Shown: in pieces, positions 55,096 through 62,508 of the stretch
How the letters are laid out: every line of letters starts with the position of its first letter
How positions within the stretch are numbered: the stretch's first letter is position 1
From: a bacterium SCSIO 12643
Lineage (GTDB): Bacteria > Bacteroidota > Bacteroidia > Flavobacteriales_G > Salibacteraceae
Length of the DNA stretch: 64,000 bases
Assembly (NCBI GenBank): GCA_024398135.1
Contig: CP073750.1
Coordinates: 3,782,001 to 3,846,000, forward strand
Direction of reading: 5' to 3'
Notes under the pieces: generated by a model
Database searches by the model: none
Told to the model about the DNA's origin: nothing
The model's input: only the letters and a program-made list of their open reading frames with translations
Translations under genes and position numbers: made by a program

Positions 55096-55599
55096 ATGAA
55101 GTTCGTTCTTATTATAGTTAGTTTATTTTTAATAAAGACACTCCCTGCTCAACAGAATGATAATATTAATTATGAACAGGCTGCGATTAATTATTTTGTA
55201 GACTCTATTTATACTATAGATGAAAATTATTTGCAAGTATGTGTTGTCGACTCTGATAGTGTAGCTGATGTTTTTGGTCAGTTAAAATACGTTGATTTAT
55301 TTGCATGCTTTAAAGATATAGGAATGGTTGATTCTTTGAATGCTGAGTTGAATTGGGAAATTTCTGTTGAAGATAATTCAAAGGAGGTTTTCTTGTCAGG
55401 ATTAATTGCTATAAAGAAATATAGGCCAGTATATGAGCGAACTATTAAAATTCACGGAGCTAGGAAATATGAAAATAAAGTTTATGTTGGTTTGTTTTTC
55501 AATGCTATTGAAGGTGGGTTTGGCGAAATAATCTGTTTTGAATTTGAATGTGGTTCAGAAGTTGTTATGAACACCTGTGAGTCATCTTGGACAAATTAA
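55096..55599 (+). CDS. Putative immunity protein for orphan tip 1, secreted
   Basis: 167 aa. Signal peptide 1-18 ending PAQ. The mature part is acidic (NYFVDSIYTIDENYLQVCVV, LNWEISVEDNSKEVFLSGLI) with several Cys. No family recognised. The two-base gap to the tip gene and the export signal parallel the pair at the end of the Rhs operon, where the tip is also an HExxH protein. The immunity role is inferred from position. Confidence 0.6.
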   Translation: MKFVLIIVSLFLIKTLPAQQNDNINYEQAAINYFVDSIYTIDENYLQVCVVDSDSVADVFGQLKYVDLFACFKDIGMVDSLNAELNWEISVEDNSKEVFLSGLIAIKKYRPVYERTIKIHGARKYENKVYVGLFFNAIEGGFGEIICFEFECGSEVVMNTCESSWTN

Positions 55600-55856
55600 C
55601 AGCTAGGTTGAACAATGAATATCCCCTTTAAATCAGCCAGTTTGATGAATTAGATAAGTTGGTGAATGAAGGTCTCCCAGACTTGATGCAGAATGATGGT
55701 GCTACACCTCAGCAGATTGCCAAATAACCCGTTCCAAATAGCCTTCTATTTAAAAAAGGTTTTAATCAAAAGGGGGTAATAAGACTCGTGGTGGATATAA
55801 TGAATTTTGGATTTGGCATGAATTTTTTAAGGATTCTTTGAAAAATGTAGTTCCTG
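55600..55856 (+). pseudogene. Remnants of a lost toxin/immunity cassette
   Basis: No intact gene. Two coding-like fragments are readable. One (about 55646-55728) ends ELDKLVNEGLPDLMQNDG then ATPQQIAK and a stop. The other runs from about 55782 (NKTRGGYNEFWIWHEFFKD) to VVPGTLPNEK and a stop inside the start of repeat B. They look like tails of former Rhs tips broken by recombination. The shared ending TLPNEK at copies A and B means the left edge of the repeat was once coding. Confidence 0.5.
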
Positions 55857-56095
55857 GCACCTTGCCAAATGAGAAATAAAGAATAAAAGTTGTCATTTAT
55901 AGCGAAAGCGCTAATGGCAACTGGTTAATGAAAGAAGAAATAGAGTTTAAAAAGAAAACCACTAGCTGAAGAGTTAGTGGATTTTTTATTTCGTGTAATT
56001 CTGAGTAACGAAACGCGAATCGGAACCTAAACATAGAACATTAATTATTAGGTGTGTATCTGCTGTGTTTCGTATATTGCGAAAGTGAAATTAAC
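55857..56095 (+). repeat. Cassette-boundary repeat, copy B
   Basis: 239 bases. The left 124 bases are identical to copy A except for one base. Hairpin 1 is at 55889-55921 and the terminator hairpin at 55958-55980. The next small hairpin is TTTCGT/ACGAAA instead of copy A's TTTCT/AGAAA. The block AACATTAATTATTAGGTG follows, and the repeat runs in frame into orphan 2. Confidence 0.88.
55958..55988 (+). terminator. Terminator inside repeat B
   Basis: Stem as in copy A (CCACTAGCT with AGTTAGTGG), loop GAAG, then A followed by a six-T run. Confidence 0.75.
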
Positions 56096-57629
56096 GACTG
56101 ACTATTATCCTTCTGGCTCCGTACAAGCTAATAAATGGCAGCATGTAGCAGTGGTACATGGTAATGGTACTGTGAAATTGTATTTAGATGGAGTTGAAAT
56201 AACCAATAGTTCGTATAGATCTGGAGATTCATTTTCGAGTATTAAAGTAAGTAATGCACCGACAGTGATTGGCGCTTATCATAGTTCAGGGTCTACATAT
56301 ACGTTACATTACGAAGGAGACATAGATGATGTGCGCATATGGAATACAGCACGAACATCTGCACAAATTTCAGCTAATAAAGACACAGAACCATTGGGTA
56401 ATGAAGCTAATTTAGTAGCATCGTATAATTTTAATAGTTCAACTACGAATACTGTTATTGATAATACAAGTGTGCCGAGCAATGGGACATTGGTAGGAGG
56501 AGTAACACGAGTGTTACCATCAGGCGTTGAAGGTTATATGGCCGAAGTGATCTCCGCAGCAGATTATTATGCATTTGGATCATTGATGCCAATGCGTAAT
56601 GCGAGTACTGATGATTACAGGTATGGCTTTAACGGTATGGAGAAAGATGATGAAGTTAAGGGAACCGGGAATAGTATAGCTTATGAAGCCCGAATCTACG
56701 ATCCAAGGTTAGGAAAGTTTTTAAGTGTTGATCCCTGGACAGATAAATATTCTTGGCAAACCCCTTATGCGTATCATAGAAATAGCCCCATTAAATCAGT
56801 GGATTGGAAAGGATATGGAGATCCTATTAAGTTTGGAGGGAATTTAAATTTAAAAATGACATTTGGTTCAGGTTCCGGAATCGGATTTAATTTTTCTGCA
56901 ACCGGATCAGCTCAGATTGGAACAGGAGGAAGCTTTGGTGTTTCAGGTAAAGTTGATGCTACTGCTAGTATTTACAATGCTGGTCTTGGTACTTCAACAA
57001 CTTTTAATAAGAAAAGGCCTCAGTTTGATTTAACTTTAGCTAGTACATTAACTATTGGAGGAGGAAATGGAAAACCTCTACCTCAATATACTCTGAATTA
57101 TAATTCTAAATCAGGAATACCCAATACGAGATTAGGATCAGTAACTTATGGCCAAATGTTGACTTATAACTCTGCATTAGATAAAATATATAGACAAGGA
57201 ATTGTTGGTGCAAGAATAGGTCCTTTATCAATGTCTTCAAATAACGATACGGAGAATAAGCCCTATTTTGCGATGGGAACCGATGAAGGTTTTACCGGCG
57301 GTATTATTTTTTCTACAACCTTCGGAGGTAAGATGCCATTATTTGAGTTCGGTTATCAGAGTTTTACAGGAAGTAATACCGTGGGTGATATAGTTCAGGG
57401 GACGCATATTAGGCGTCAGAGTGCTTATGATAAATCTTTTAATAAAGCAAGCACTTTTTTTAGAACAGGTTTAGGTTGGGGTAATAGTGTCGGAATAATT
57501 AACTCTTATCAGTTAGATGCTTATACTACGGGTTGGCTTCAAGACATAATTCATAAAATGCCTGGGAATTCTGGTGAGCACTTTGAATATAATGATATAG
57601 GTAAGTTTGATATTAATTTAGGGAATTAA
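56052..57629 (+). CDS. Orphan Rhs tip 2, chimeric core with LamG piece and beta-rich toxin
   Basis: 525 aa in an open frame from GTG 56052, with a TAG just upstream. Residues 1-31 are a type II core start (YIAKVKLTTDYYPSGSVQ). This is joined at ANKWQHVAVVH to the second half of a LamG domain (about 33-140), then to type I core (EGYMAEVISAADYYAFG, about 158-245). The tip of about 280 residues is beta-rich and Gly/Ser/Asn-rich, with TRLGSVTYGQMLTYNSALDK, MSSNNDTENKPYFAMGTD and LFEFGYQSFTGSN. That layout loosely recalls polymorphic toxin type 23, which I hold at low confidence. The stop overlaps the next ATG by one base. Confidence 0.7.
   Translation: MCICCVSYIAKVKLTTDYYPSGSVQANKWQHVAVVHGNGTVKLYLDGVEITNSSYRSGDSFSSIKVSNAPTVIGAYHSSGSTYTLHYEGDIDDVRIWNTARTSAQISANKDTEPLGNEANLVASYNFNSSTTNTVIDNTSVPSNGTLVGGVTRVLPSGVEGYMAEVISAADYYAFGSLMPMRNASTDDYRYGFNGMEKDDEVKGTGNSIAYEARIYDPRLGKFLSVDPWTDKYSWQTPYAYHRNSPIKSVDWKGYGDPIKFGGNLNLKMTFGSGSGIGFNFSATGSAQIGTGGSFGVSGKVDATASIYNAGLGTSTTFNKKRPQFDLTLASTLTIGGGNGKPLPQYTLNYNSKSGIPNTRLGSVTYGQMLTYNSALDKIYRQGIVGARIGPLSMSSNNDTENKPYFAMGTDEGFTGGIIFSTTFGGKMPLFEFGYQSFTGSNTVGDIVQGTHIRRQSAYDKSFNKASTFFRTGLGWGNSVGIINSYQLDAYTTGWLQDIIHKMPGNSGEHFEYNDIGKFDINLGN
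56519..56655 (+). repeat. Rhs-core type I segment, orphan copy 2
   Basis: A gapless match to 52304-52440 and 54094-54230 over 137 bases. It marks where homologous recombination could join this tip to the full-length gene. Confidence 0.9.
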
Positions 57630-58174
57630 TGAGGTATTTTAGTATAATTTTTTTAATGTTTATTTTGATAGGTTGTCAATCTAATCAGTTTTTAAAGAGT
57701 ACGGATGTTGATGGAGTATTGCTGCCTGTTTATGAGGATTACATTTTGAATAAGAGTAATGAACAGAACTATTTTTCTGAATCTAAGCTTTTTGTTTGTG
57801 ATAAAGTATATAAATATGAGGAGGGATGTTCTTTTTTTATTTACCATTTTTGGGAAAATGGACGCCTTTTTTATTCGACTTGTAAGTATGATTATCAATT
57901 AGCAAATAAAAATATAATAAATGATAAGTCAGGAATGGCTGGTTATTATTATTTGGTTGGAGATACAGTTTATACTGAAATTTTCACTTCGTATGATGGA
58001 GGGAAGTATTTATACAAGAATTATGTAATAAAGGGGGATTCTTTAGTGGAAATTGAGAAGTTCATTAGAAAACCTGGTTCTCGAAATAAAAGAAAAATAA
58101 CATGGGAAAAGGATTGGGATGTTTTTATTGACAAAAGAATTGATTCAACTGGATATTGGATGAGTTTTTGGTAG
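57629..58174 (+). CDS. Putative immunity lipoprotein for orphan tip 2
   Basis: 181 aa. The lipobox is LIGCQ with Cys16 as the lipidation site. The mature part is rich in Tyr, Lys and Asp (YKYEEGCSFFIYHFWENGRL, AGYYYLVGDTVYTEIF). No family recognised. The ATG overlaps the tip-2 stop by one base, the tightest coupling in the array, which supports a toxin/immunity pair. Lipidation places it at a membrane facing the periplasm. The 126 bases after it (58175-58300) hold nothing recognisable. Confidence 0.6.
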   Translation: MRYFSIIFLMFILIGCQSNQFLKSTDVDGVLLPVYEDYILNKSNEQNYFSESKLFVCDKVYKYEEGCSFFIYHFWENGRLFYSTCKYDYQLANKNIINDKSGMAGYYYLVGDTVYTEIFTSYDGGKYLYKNYVIKGDSLVEIEKFIRKPGSRNKRKITWEKDWDVFIDKRIDSTGYWMSFW

Positions 58175-58300
58175 TATTGTAGTGCAGTGCTGATTAGCCT
58201 GGGTAGCTAGCCATGTGAATAGTAATTCAATAGGTGGAGTGTAAAAGAACAGATAAAGTTGAACATCCGTCAAGGTACGGACAAGTTTTCTATAGTATCG

Positions 58301-58489
58301 ATAATGGTAATTGTTTAATGAAAGAAGAAATAGAGTTTAAATATAAAACCACTAACTGAGGAGTTAGTGGTTTTTTGTTACTTGTTTTCTGAATATAGAA
58401 CCAACAATCAGAACCTAAACATAGAACATTAATTATTAGGTGCTAGTTGCTGTGATTTGTATATTTCAGACGTGATATCAACTACCGAC
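58301..58489 (+). repeat. Cassette-boundary repeat, copy C
   Basis: 189 bases. The hairpin-1 region is diverged and only weakly paired. The terminator hairpin is perfect, the TTCT/AGAA hairpin and the AACATTAATTATTAGGTG block are kept. A one-base deletion after GGTGC shifts the leader frame. Core-like codons (YISDVISTTD) then end in TAA where the other copies read Tyr. Confidence 0.82.
58348..58376 (+). terminator. Terminator inside repeat C
   Basis: A perfect 10-bp stem ACCACTAACT (58348-58357) with AGTTAGTGGT (58362-58371), loop GAGG, six T. The strongest of the array. Confidence 0.88.
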
Positions 58490-58711
58490 TAATATGTGGT
58501 GGAAAATGGAGGTAATAAAGAAGGTAATATTGTTTTATTTGATAATTATATTAATTGGATGGGAACGGGACAAACTTCATTTGATTTTAAGGATACAGAT
58601 TCGTTAAATTTATGGAAAGGTTATTTAGAGAAAAATAATATTGAGTATAATATGGTAACCTCATATGATGAAACTTCTGGTACATATAATTATAATATTA
58701 CAATAAAATGA
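58472..58711 (+). pseudogene. Toxin-tip stub 3 fused to truncated core, nonsense codon at the join
   Basis: The core-like frame VISTTD meets TAA at 58490-58492. The same frame then continues open from 58493 with YVVENGGNKEGNIVLFDNYI and ends YNYNITIK, 71 codons from GTG 58496. The rest of the Rhs core and most of the tip are deleted. The remaining tail overlaps the next small gene by 4 bases (ATGA), as real tips do with their immunity genes. Possibly the end of a former toxin. Confidence 0.6.
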
Positions 58712-59004
58712 TGAATAGGTTTTTGATTATTTTGTATTTAATTAGTGCTTTAGTAGTCTTTATGCTTTCCTTAACTATTCTATTAGATTTACCAAGATCA
58801 ATTAATATGAGTAATGCTAACAGAATGGGATTGTTTCTTCTATTGTTTGTGAATTTTGGTATATATGCGATTTCATTTTTTATCGGAAAGAGTATAAAAA
58901 ATAATATTGCATTAATATATAAATATGGTTTATTAATAAATATAATTTTACTTTCTATAGCAACCATTTCATTAGGAGTAATTGGGTATTTATATAATAA
59001 TTAA
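58708..59004 (+). CDS. Small three-helix membrane protein, probable immunity protein
   Basis: 98 aa with three strongly hydrophobic segments (about 4-27, 41-61, 71-95) joined by short loops (DLPRSINMSNANRM, GKSIKNN). An integral membrane immunity protein would suit a toxin that attacks or crosses the inner membrane. No family recognised. Its start overlaps the stub-3 stop by 4 bases. Codon usage is very AT-rich (many ATA, TTA), like the rest of the array. Confidence 0.6.
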   Translation: MMNRFLIILYLISALVVFMLSLTILLDLPRSINMSNANRMGLFLLLFVNFGIYAISFFIGKSIKNNIALIYKYGLLINIILLSIATISLGVIGYLYNN

Positions 59005-59007
59005 AAC

Positions 59008-59226
59008 GGCCCCCACAGCAGGTTGTCAAATGATAAATAAAGGATAGAGCAGGTTGATCGCAACCGTTTAAAGAATAGAGAAAGCCGCTAACTGAGGAGT
59101 TAGTGGTTTTTTGTTTCGTGTAATTCTGAATAACGAAACGTGAATCGGAATCTAAACTTAGAACACTGATTATTAGTGTTTTTTTATTCCGTTATATATC
59201 TTTCGGAAGTGATATCAACTACCGAC
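59008..59226 (+). repeat. Cassette-boundary repeat, copy D
   Basis: 219 bases beginning CGGCCCCCACAGCAGG. Hairpin 1 is reduced to GGTTG-atcg-CAACC (59052-59065). The terminator stem starts GCCGCT instead of ACCACT and is still paired through G-T. The following hairpin is TTTCGT/ACGAAA as in copy B. The last block is AACACTGATTATTAGTG, a perfect CACT/AGTG hairpin where A, B, C and E have CATT/GGTG. The repeat runs in frame into orphan 3. Confidence 0.85.
59084..59112 (+). terminator. Terminator inside repeat D
   Basis: GCCGCTAACT with AGTTAGTGGT (two G-T pairs), loop GAGG, then T run. Confidence 0.78.
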
Positions 59227-60165
59227 TATTATCCTTTTGGCTCCGTACAACCCGGAAGATCCTATACTTCTGATGCGTATCGTTATGGGTTTAACGGAAA
59301 AGAAAAAGACCCTGAAGGTCTAGGCGGGGGGCATTCTACTTATGATTATGGATTTAGGATTTACAACCCTGCCATTGCTAAGTTTTTAAGTGTAGATCCT
59401 TTAACTTCGTCATATCCATGGTATACACCATATCAATTCGCTGGTAATAAGCCTATTGTGGCAATAGATATTGATGGGCTTGAAGAGTTAGTTTATACTC
59501 ATAGTTTCGAGAAGGCTTCAAGAACGCAGATGAAAATATTGTATATAAGTAAAATGCTAAGAGAAAAACTTGCTGAAATTTCACAGCCTGAAAGATATGC
59601 AACTCATAAAGTATATTTTGCAACAAAAACAACCGGAAGAGCAAGAGGACAAACAAGAGATTTGGGCGCTTTAGCATTAAGTATTTCAAAATATGAATCT
59701 GCTACTGGTGCACAGAAAATTGCTGCAGGTGAAAAATATAGGAAAGATATAGAGAGATCTAAAAAAGTGTTCGAAGAGTTAGGGATTTCGTACAGTGAAG
59801 TTTTATCTGAAGCTCAAAAAGGGAAGTTTGTTTTTGTCGTAGCTATAGATATTGATTTTTTAAATAATTCTAAACTTATTGATGAATCAACTCACACAAT
59901 AATTCATGAAATTGAAGCCCATTTAATAGAAATGCTAAACGATGGTGGAGACATTGAGAAAGATGGTGGTGTTGAAGATCATATTAAGTATTTTGCATTA
60001 GATAAAACCGAAAATAAAGAACTATATGAAGAGTATAAAGAATATATTGAAAAAGGTTATTCTATTTTTTATAAAGATTTCCCCGAAAACAGCCCAGCTG
60101 GTATAAATAAAGCTGAAATAGAAAAGACTATTGAATTAATTAAGAATGCAATATTTGCGTATTAG
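59176..60165 (+). CDS. Orphan Rhs tip 3, type II core with HExxxH motif
   Basis: 329 aa in an open frame from GTG 59176, with TGA three codons upstream. Residues 10-104 are type II Rhs core (EVISTTDYYPFGSVQPGRSY to IVAIDIDGLEE), which differs from the core of the full-length gene. The tip has helices (SFEKASRTQMKILYISKMLR), a segment KVYFATKTTGRARGQTRDLG, and THTIIHEIEAHLIEMLNDGG. The His244-Glu245-x3-His249 spacing is HExxxH rather than HExxH, seen in some zincin-like proteins. A peptidase role is possible but not shown. The putative immunity gene follows two bases later. Confidence 0.7.
   Translation: MFFYSVIYLSEVISTTDYYPFGSVQPGRSYTSDAYRYGFNGKEKDPEGLGGGHSTYDYGFRIYNPAIAKFLSVDPLTSSYPWYTPYQFAGNKPIVAIDIDGLEELVYTHSFEKASRTQMKILYISKMLREKLAEISQPERYATHKVYFATKTTGRARGQTRDLGALALSISKYESATGAQKIAAGEKYRKDIERSKKVFEELGISYSEVLSEAQKGKFVFVVAIDIDFLNNSKLIDESTHTIIHEIEAHLIEMLNDGGDIEKDGGVEDHIKYFALDKTENKELYEEYKEYIEKGYSIFYKDFPENSPAGINKAEIEKTIELIKNAIFAY
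59209..59487 (+). repeat. Rhs-core type II segment, copy 1
   Basis: 279 bases encoding VISTTDYYPFG to GLEE. It matches 62498-62776 in length without gaps, with many synonymous and some coding differences. It has no counterpart of the same type in the full-length gene at 43647-53261. Confidence 0.88.
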
Positions 60166-60167
60166 GT

Positions 60168-60704
60168 ATGAAAAATTTGTTAGTGGGATTTATTTTGATA
60201 AACATTTGTTCTTGTGTTTTAACGGATTCAAATGCTATAATAGAAAAAGAAAAATTAGATTGTAATCTGATACATTTGAAAGATAATAGTATTAATACTG
60301 AAATGTTAAGTTGTTATGATTATGATATTAGAATAAGAGATGAGCAGATAAACTTTATTCTCTCAAACGATGATAAGTTAGTATACATCTTAAATTCTAA
60401 TATTATAAATGATTGTATTGAGGTGATACCAATTTTTGACCTAGAAAATGCGGATAGTACATTTTTGCATTTTGGTAGTTCTTGTTTTGAGACTAGATCC
60501 GTAATGAAATCTATGGTATCCAACATCGATAGTACGAATGGTGATCGTATATATACAGTGCTGTTGGAACTATCCGAATTAGATTTAGAGGTGGGGCAGG
60601 AATACCCTAAGAAGATTAGAAAGTTTTGGTACTCATTAAATGAGGGTATAATTAAAGTGGAAAAAAATGATATAGAAGCTGATTATCTTTTATGGCCATT
60701 TTAA
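60168..60704 (+). CDS. Putative immunity lipoprotein for orphan tip 3
   Basis: 178 aa. The N-terminal hydrophobic segment ends INICSC, giving a probable lipobox with Cys16. The mature region is acidic (DCNLIHLKDNSINTEMLSCY, LLELSELDLEVGQEYPKKIR). No family recognised. It starts two bases after the tip-3 stop. The immunity role is inferred from position and from the lipoprotein signal shared with other immunity candidates here. Confidence 0.58.
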   Translation: MKNLLVGFILINICSCVLTDSNAIIEKEKLDCNLIHLKDNSINTEMLSCYDYDIRIRDEQINFILSNDDKLVYILNSNIINDCIEVIPIFDLENADSTFLHFGSSCFETRSVMKSMVSNIDSTNGDRIYTVLLELSELDLEVGQEYPKKIRKFWYSLNEGIIKVEKNDIEADYLLWPF

Positions 60705-60734
60705 TTGTTGGGATTCTTTTCTGGAACTAATTAA

Positions 60735-61051
60735 ATGGAAAAAGAGAGAATTGGAGAATTAATTAGAATAATGAAGGTAAAACCAGAAATTTTCATTAAA
60801 AATGATACAAGTAAGTATTCTTCTTATATAATTTTTTTGAGACATTGTTTATTGGAATGGAATTATGTTTGGAGATTAAAATGGAAAGGCTTATATCGTC
60901 ATGGTATAGTAAGAATTTAGACACAAAACCTGGAAGTATTAATTGGTTTTATTTTTTTGAAATGCTGAATCAGGATTTGTTAGAAGAGGATAAGATAAAA
61001 TTATTACTAAATACCCCTGCAGTATCTACAGATGTGTTTTTAATTAAGTAG
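60735..61051 (+). pseudogene. Frameshifted immunity-like gene
   Basis: Two overlapping frames make one protein if a single-base frameshift near 60845 is corrected. The first frame gives MEKERIGELIRIMKVKPEIF and YSSYIIFLRHCL. The second gives FIGMELCLEIKMERLISSWY, then PGSINWFYFFEMLNQDLLEE to FLIK. The joined reading has the style of small cytosolic immunity proteins with an opening I-x-ELI...KPxxFI helix. No signal peptide. No matching toxin lies beside it, so loss of function may be tolerated. Confidence 0.55.
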
Positions 61052-61052
61052 A

Positions 61053-61835
61053 ATGAAAAGTAAAATATATCAGTCATTAGTTTTAATATTATTAATTTCT
61101 TTTTCATGCGATAGAAGTTATTTGGGATCGGATATAGAGATTTTTAAGGAATGTGAAAATTGGGAATTGGCTAAAGCGATTTCGAACCACAAAATTGAAA
61201 AAGCTAGAGAATTATTAGGAAAACACCCTGAATGGGTAGACATAAACGAACCTAAATATGGATTCTCGTTGTTGTATTGGACGTTTTATAATTCTTTAGA
61301 AAATTCTTTACAAGAAGATTATTTTAAGGAATCTGAGTTATTATTGATGCATGGGGCGGATCCATATTTTACAACTAGAGACGGAACTTCTCCTATTAAT
61401 AGAGCGGCAATGGTTTTTCATAATAATGATGAATACATAGAATTGTGCTTAAAGTATTCGGTTAATTCTAATTTGAGCGAAGATATGGTTGATAAAGTTT
61501 TAAATGAATCACTACTATTAGCCTGTGGTAATTTTAGAGACCAATTGGAAGGGGTTAAGGTATTATTAAATGCAGGTGCGAATAAAAACTATTTTAATTC
61601 TGATAGTAGTAAAATACCTTTATCTGTTAGTATTACAATGAGAAATATGGGAATTGCGGAGTTCTTATTAATAGATAAAAAGGTAGATTATGATGTTTAT
61701 ATTTATAGATCAGTTGATGGGAAAAAAATGTCTGTAGTAGATAGATTGATAAATAAAGATTTTAATGATTATCGAAATGTTGTTATTCAAAAACGCATGT
61801 TAGAATATATTGAATCTCATAGAACAGAAAATTAG
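61053..61835 (+). CDS. Ankyrin-repeat lipoprotein, probable immunity protein
   Basis: 260 aa. The lipobox ISFSC gives Cys19 as the lipidation site. Ankyrin-type repeats are readable: NHKIEKARELLGKHPEWVDI, FKESELLLMHGADPYFTTRD then GTSPINRAAM, EGVKVLLNAGANKNYF, and MRNMGIAEFLLIDKKVDYDV. Ankyrin proteins are a known immunity class in polymorphic-toxin loci (family knowledge). It lies in a run of four immunity-like genes after a single tip, so it may protect against a toxin no longer present. One base separates it from the frameshifted gene. Confidence 0.72.
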   Translation: MKSKIYQSLVLILLISFSCDRSYLGSDIEIFKECENWELAKAISNHKIEKARELLGKHPEWVDINEPKYGFSLLYWTFYNSLENSLQEDYFKESELLLMHGADPYFTTRDGTSPINRAAMVFHNNDEYIELCLKYSVNSNLSEDMVDKVLNESLLLACGNFRDQLEGVKVLLNAGANKNYFNSDSSKIPLSVSITMRNMGIAEFLLIDKKVDYDVYIYRSVDGKKMSVVDRLINKDFNDYRNVVIQKRMLEYIESHRTEN

Positions 61836-61935
61836 AAGAGTGTTTTTTATTTGAAGTCCAAGAGTTAATAATCTTGTAAAGATTCTGACTTTAAATAAAT
61901 GAAATTTTAGTAGCTATAAAAGGTGTTATTATGAG

Positions 61936-62343
61936 ATGTTTTACTTTTTGTTGATTTTAACAATCTCTGGCTGTCAGTGGGATACTTCGTCTGATAATCT
62001 TCCAAATGACTATGTATTGAGTTGGGTGGATTTACCAACTTATAGGAATATTCATAAAGAAGGAAGGGGAATGCTTGTAAAGCCACATGTTTTTGAAGTT
62101 GGTTTTGATAATAATTATATTATAGTGAAACAAAATCCTTTGTTAGGAGAGTTTTTGGATGCAAAAATTGATGAATCTACTTTAAACTATTTTATTGTAA
62201 GAATGGAACATGATAATATTCAGGAAATGGTATGGGGGCCGTTAACCAGTTATGAGTTTGACAGTTTATGTTATGTTTTAAATATTTCCGAAATTGATTT
62301 TTCAATTATATATGAGAAAGAAAAAAATGTGAGGCTTGATTAG
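61936..62343 (+). CDS. Small lipoprotein, DUF3997-like, probable immunity protein
   Basis: 135 aa from ATG 61936. The short signal ends TISGC, giving lipidated Cys13. The mature part, NNYIIVKQNPLLG, TLNYFIVRMEH and MVWGPLTSYEFDSLCYVLNI, has the pattern of DUF3997-type proteins (a YIIVK strand and GPLT-x-EF turn). That match is from memory and tentative. The 100-base gap before it has no feature. It is the last gene before repeat E. Confidence 0.55.
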   Translation: MFYFLLILTISGCQWDTSSDNLPNDYVLSWVDLPTYRNIHKEGRGMLVKPHVFEVGFDNNYIIVKQNPLLGEFLDAKIDESTLNYFIVRMEHDNIQEMVWGPLTSYEFDSLCYVLNISEIDFSIIYEKEKNVRLD

Positions 62344-62379
62344 TTCTCTATAATCATCATGCAATAAATAGCTTTTCAT

Positions 62380-62508
62380 TAAAAGAAGAACAACTTTTTT
62401 TGTTACTTGTTTTCTGAATATAGAACCAGCAATCTGAATCCAAACTTAGAACATTAATTATTAGGTGCATAGTTGCAGTGATTTGTATATTGCAGATGTG
62501 ATATCAAC
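62380..62508 (+). repeat. Cassette-boundary repeat, copy E (left half lost)
   Basis: About 129 bases. The terminator stem is gone but its T tract, the TTCT/AGAA hairpin and AACATTAATTATTAGGTG remain. The repeat runs in frame into orphan 4 from GTG 62465, just after TAG at 62462. It is the most truncated copy. Confidence 0.8.

Noticed and set aside
57629-58174. Orphan 2 as a confirmed type 23 polymorphic toxin
   Set aside because: The resemblance of the tip to that family is from memory of its general layout only, so I kept it as a weak remark in the tip entry.
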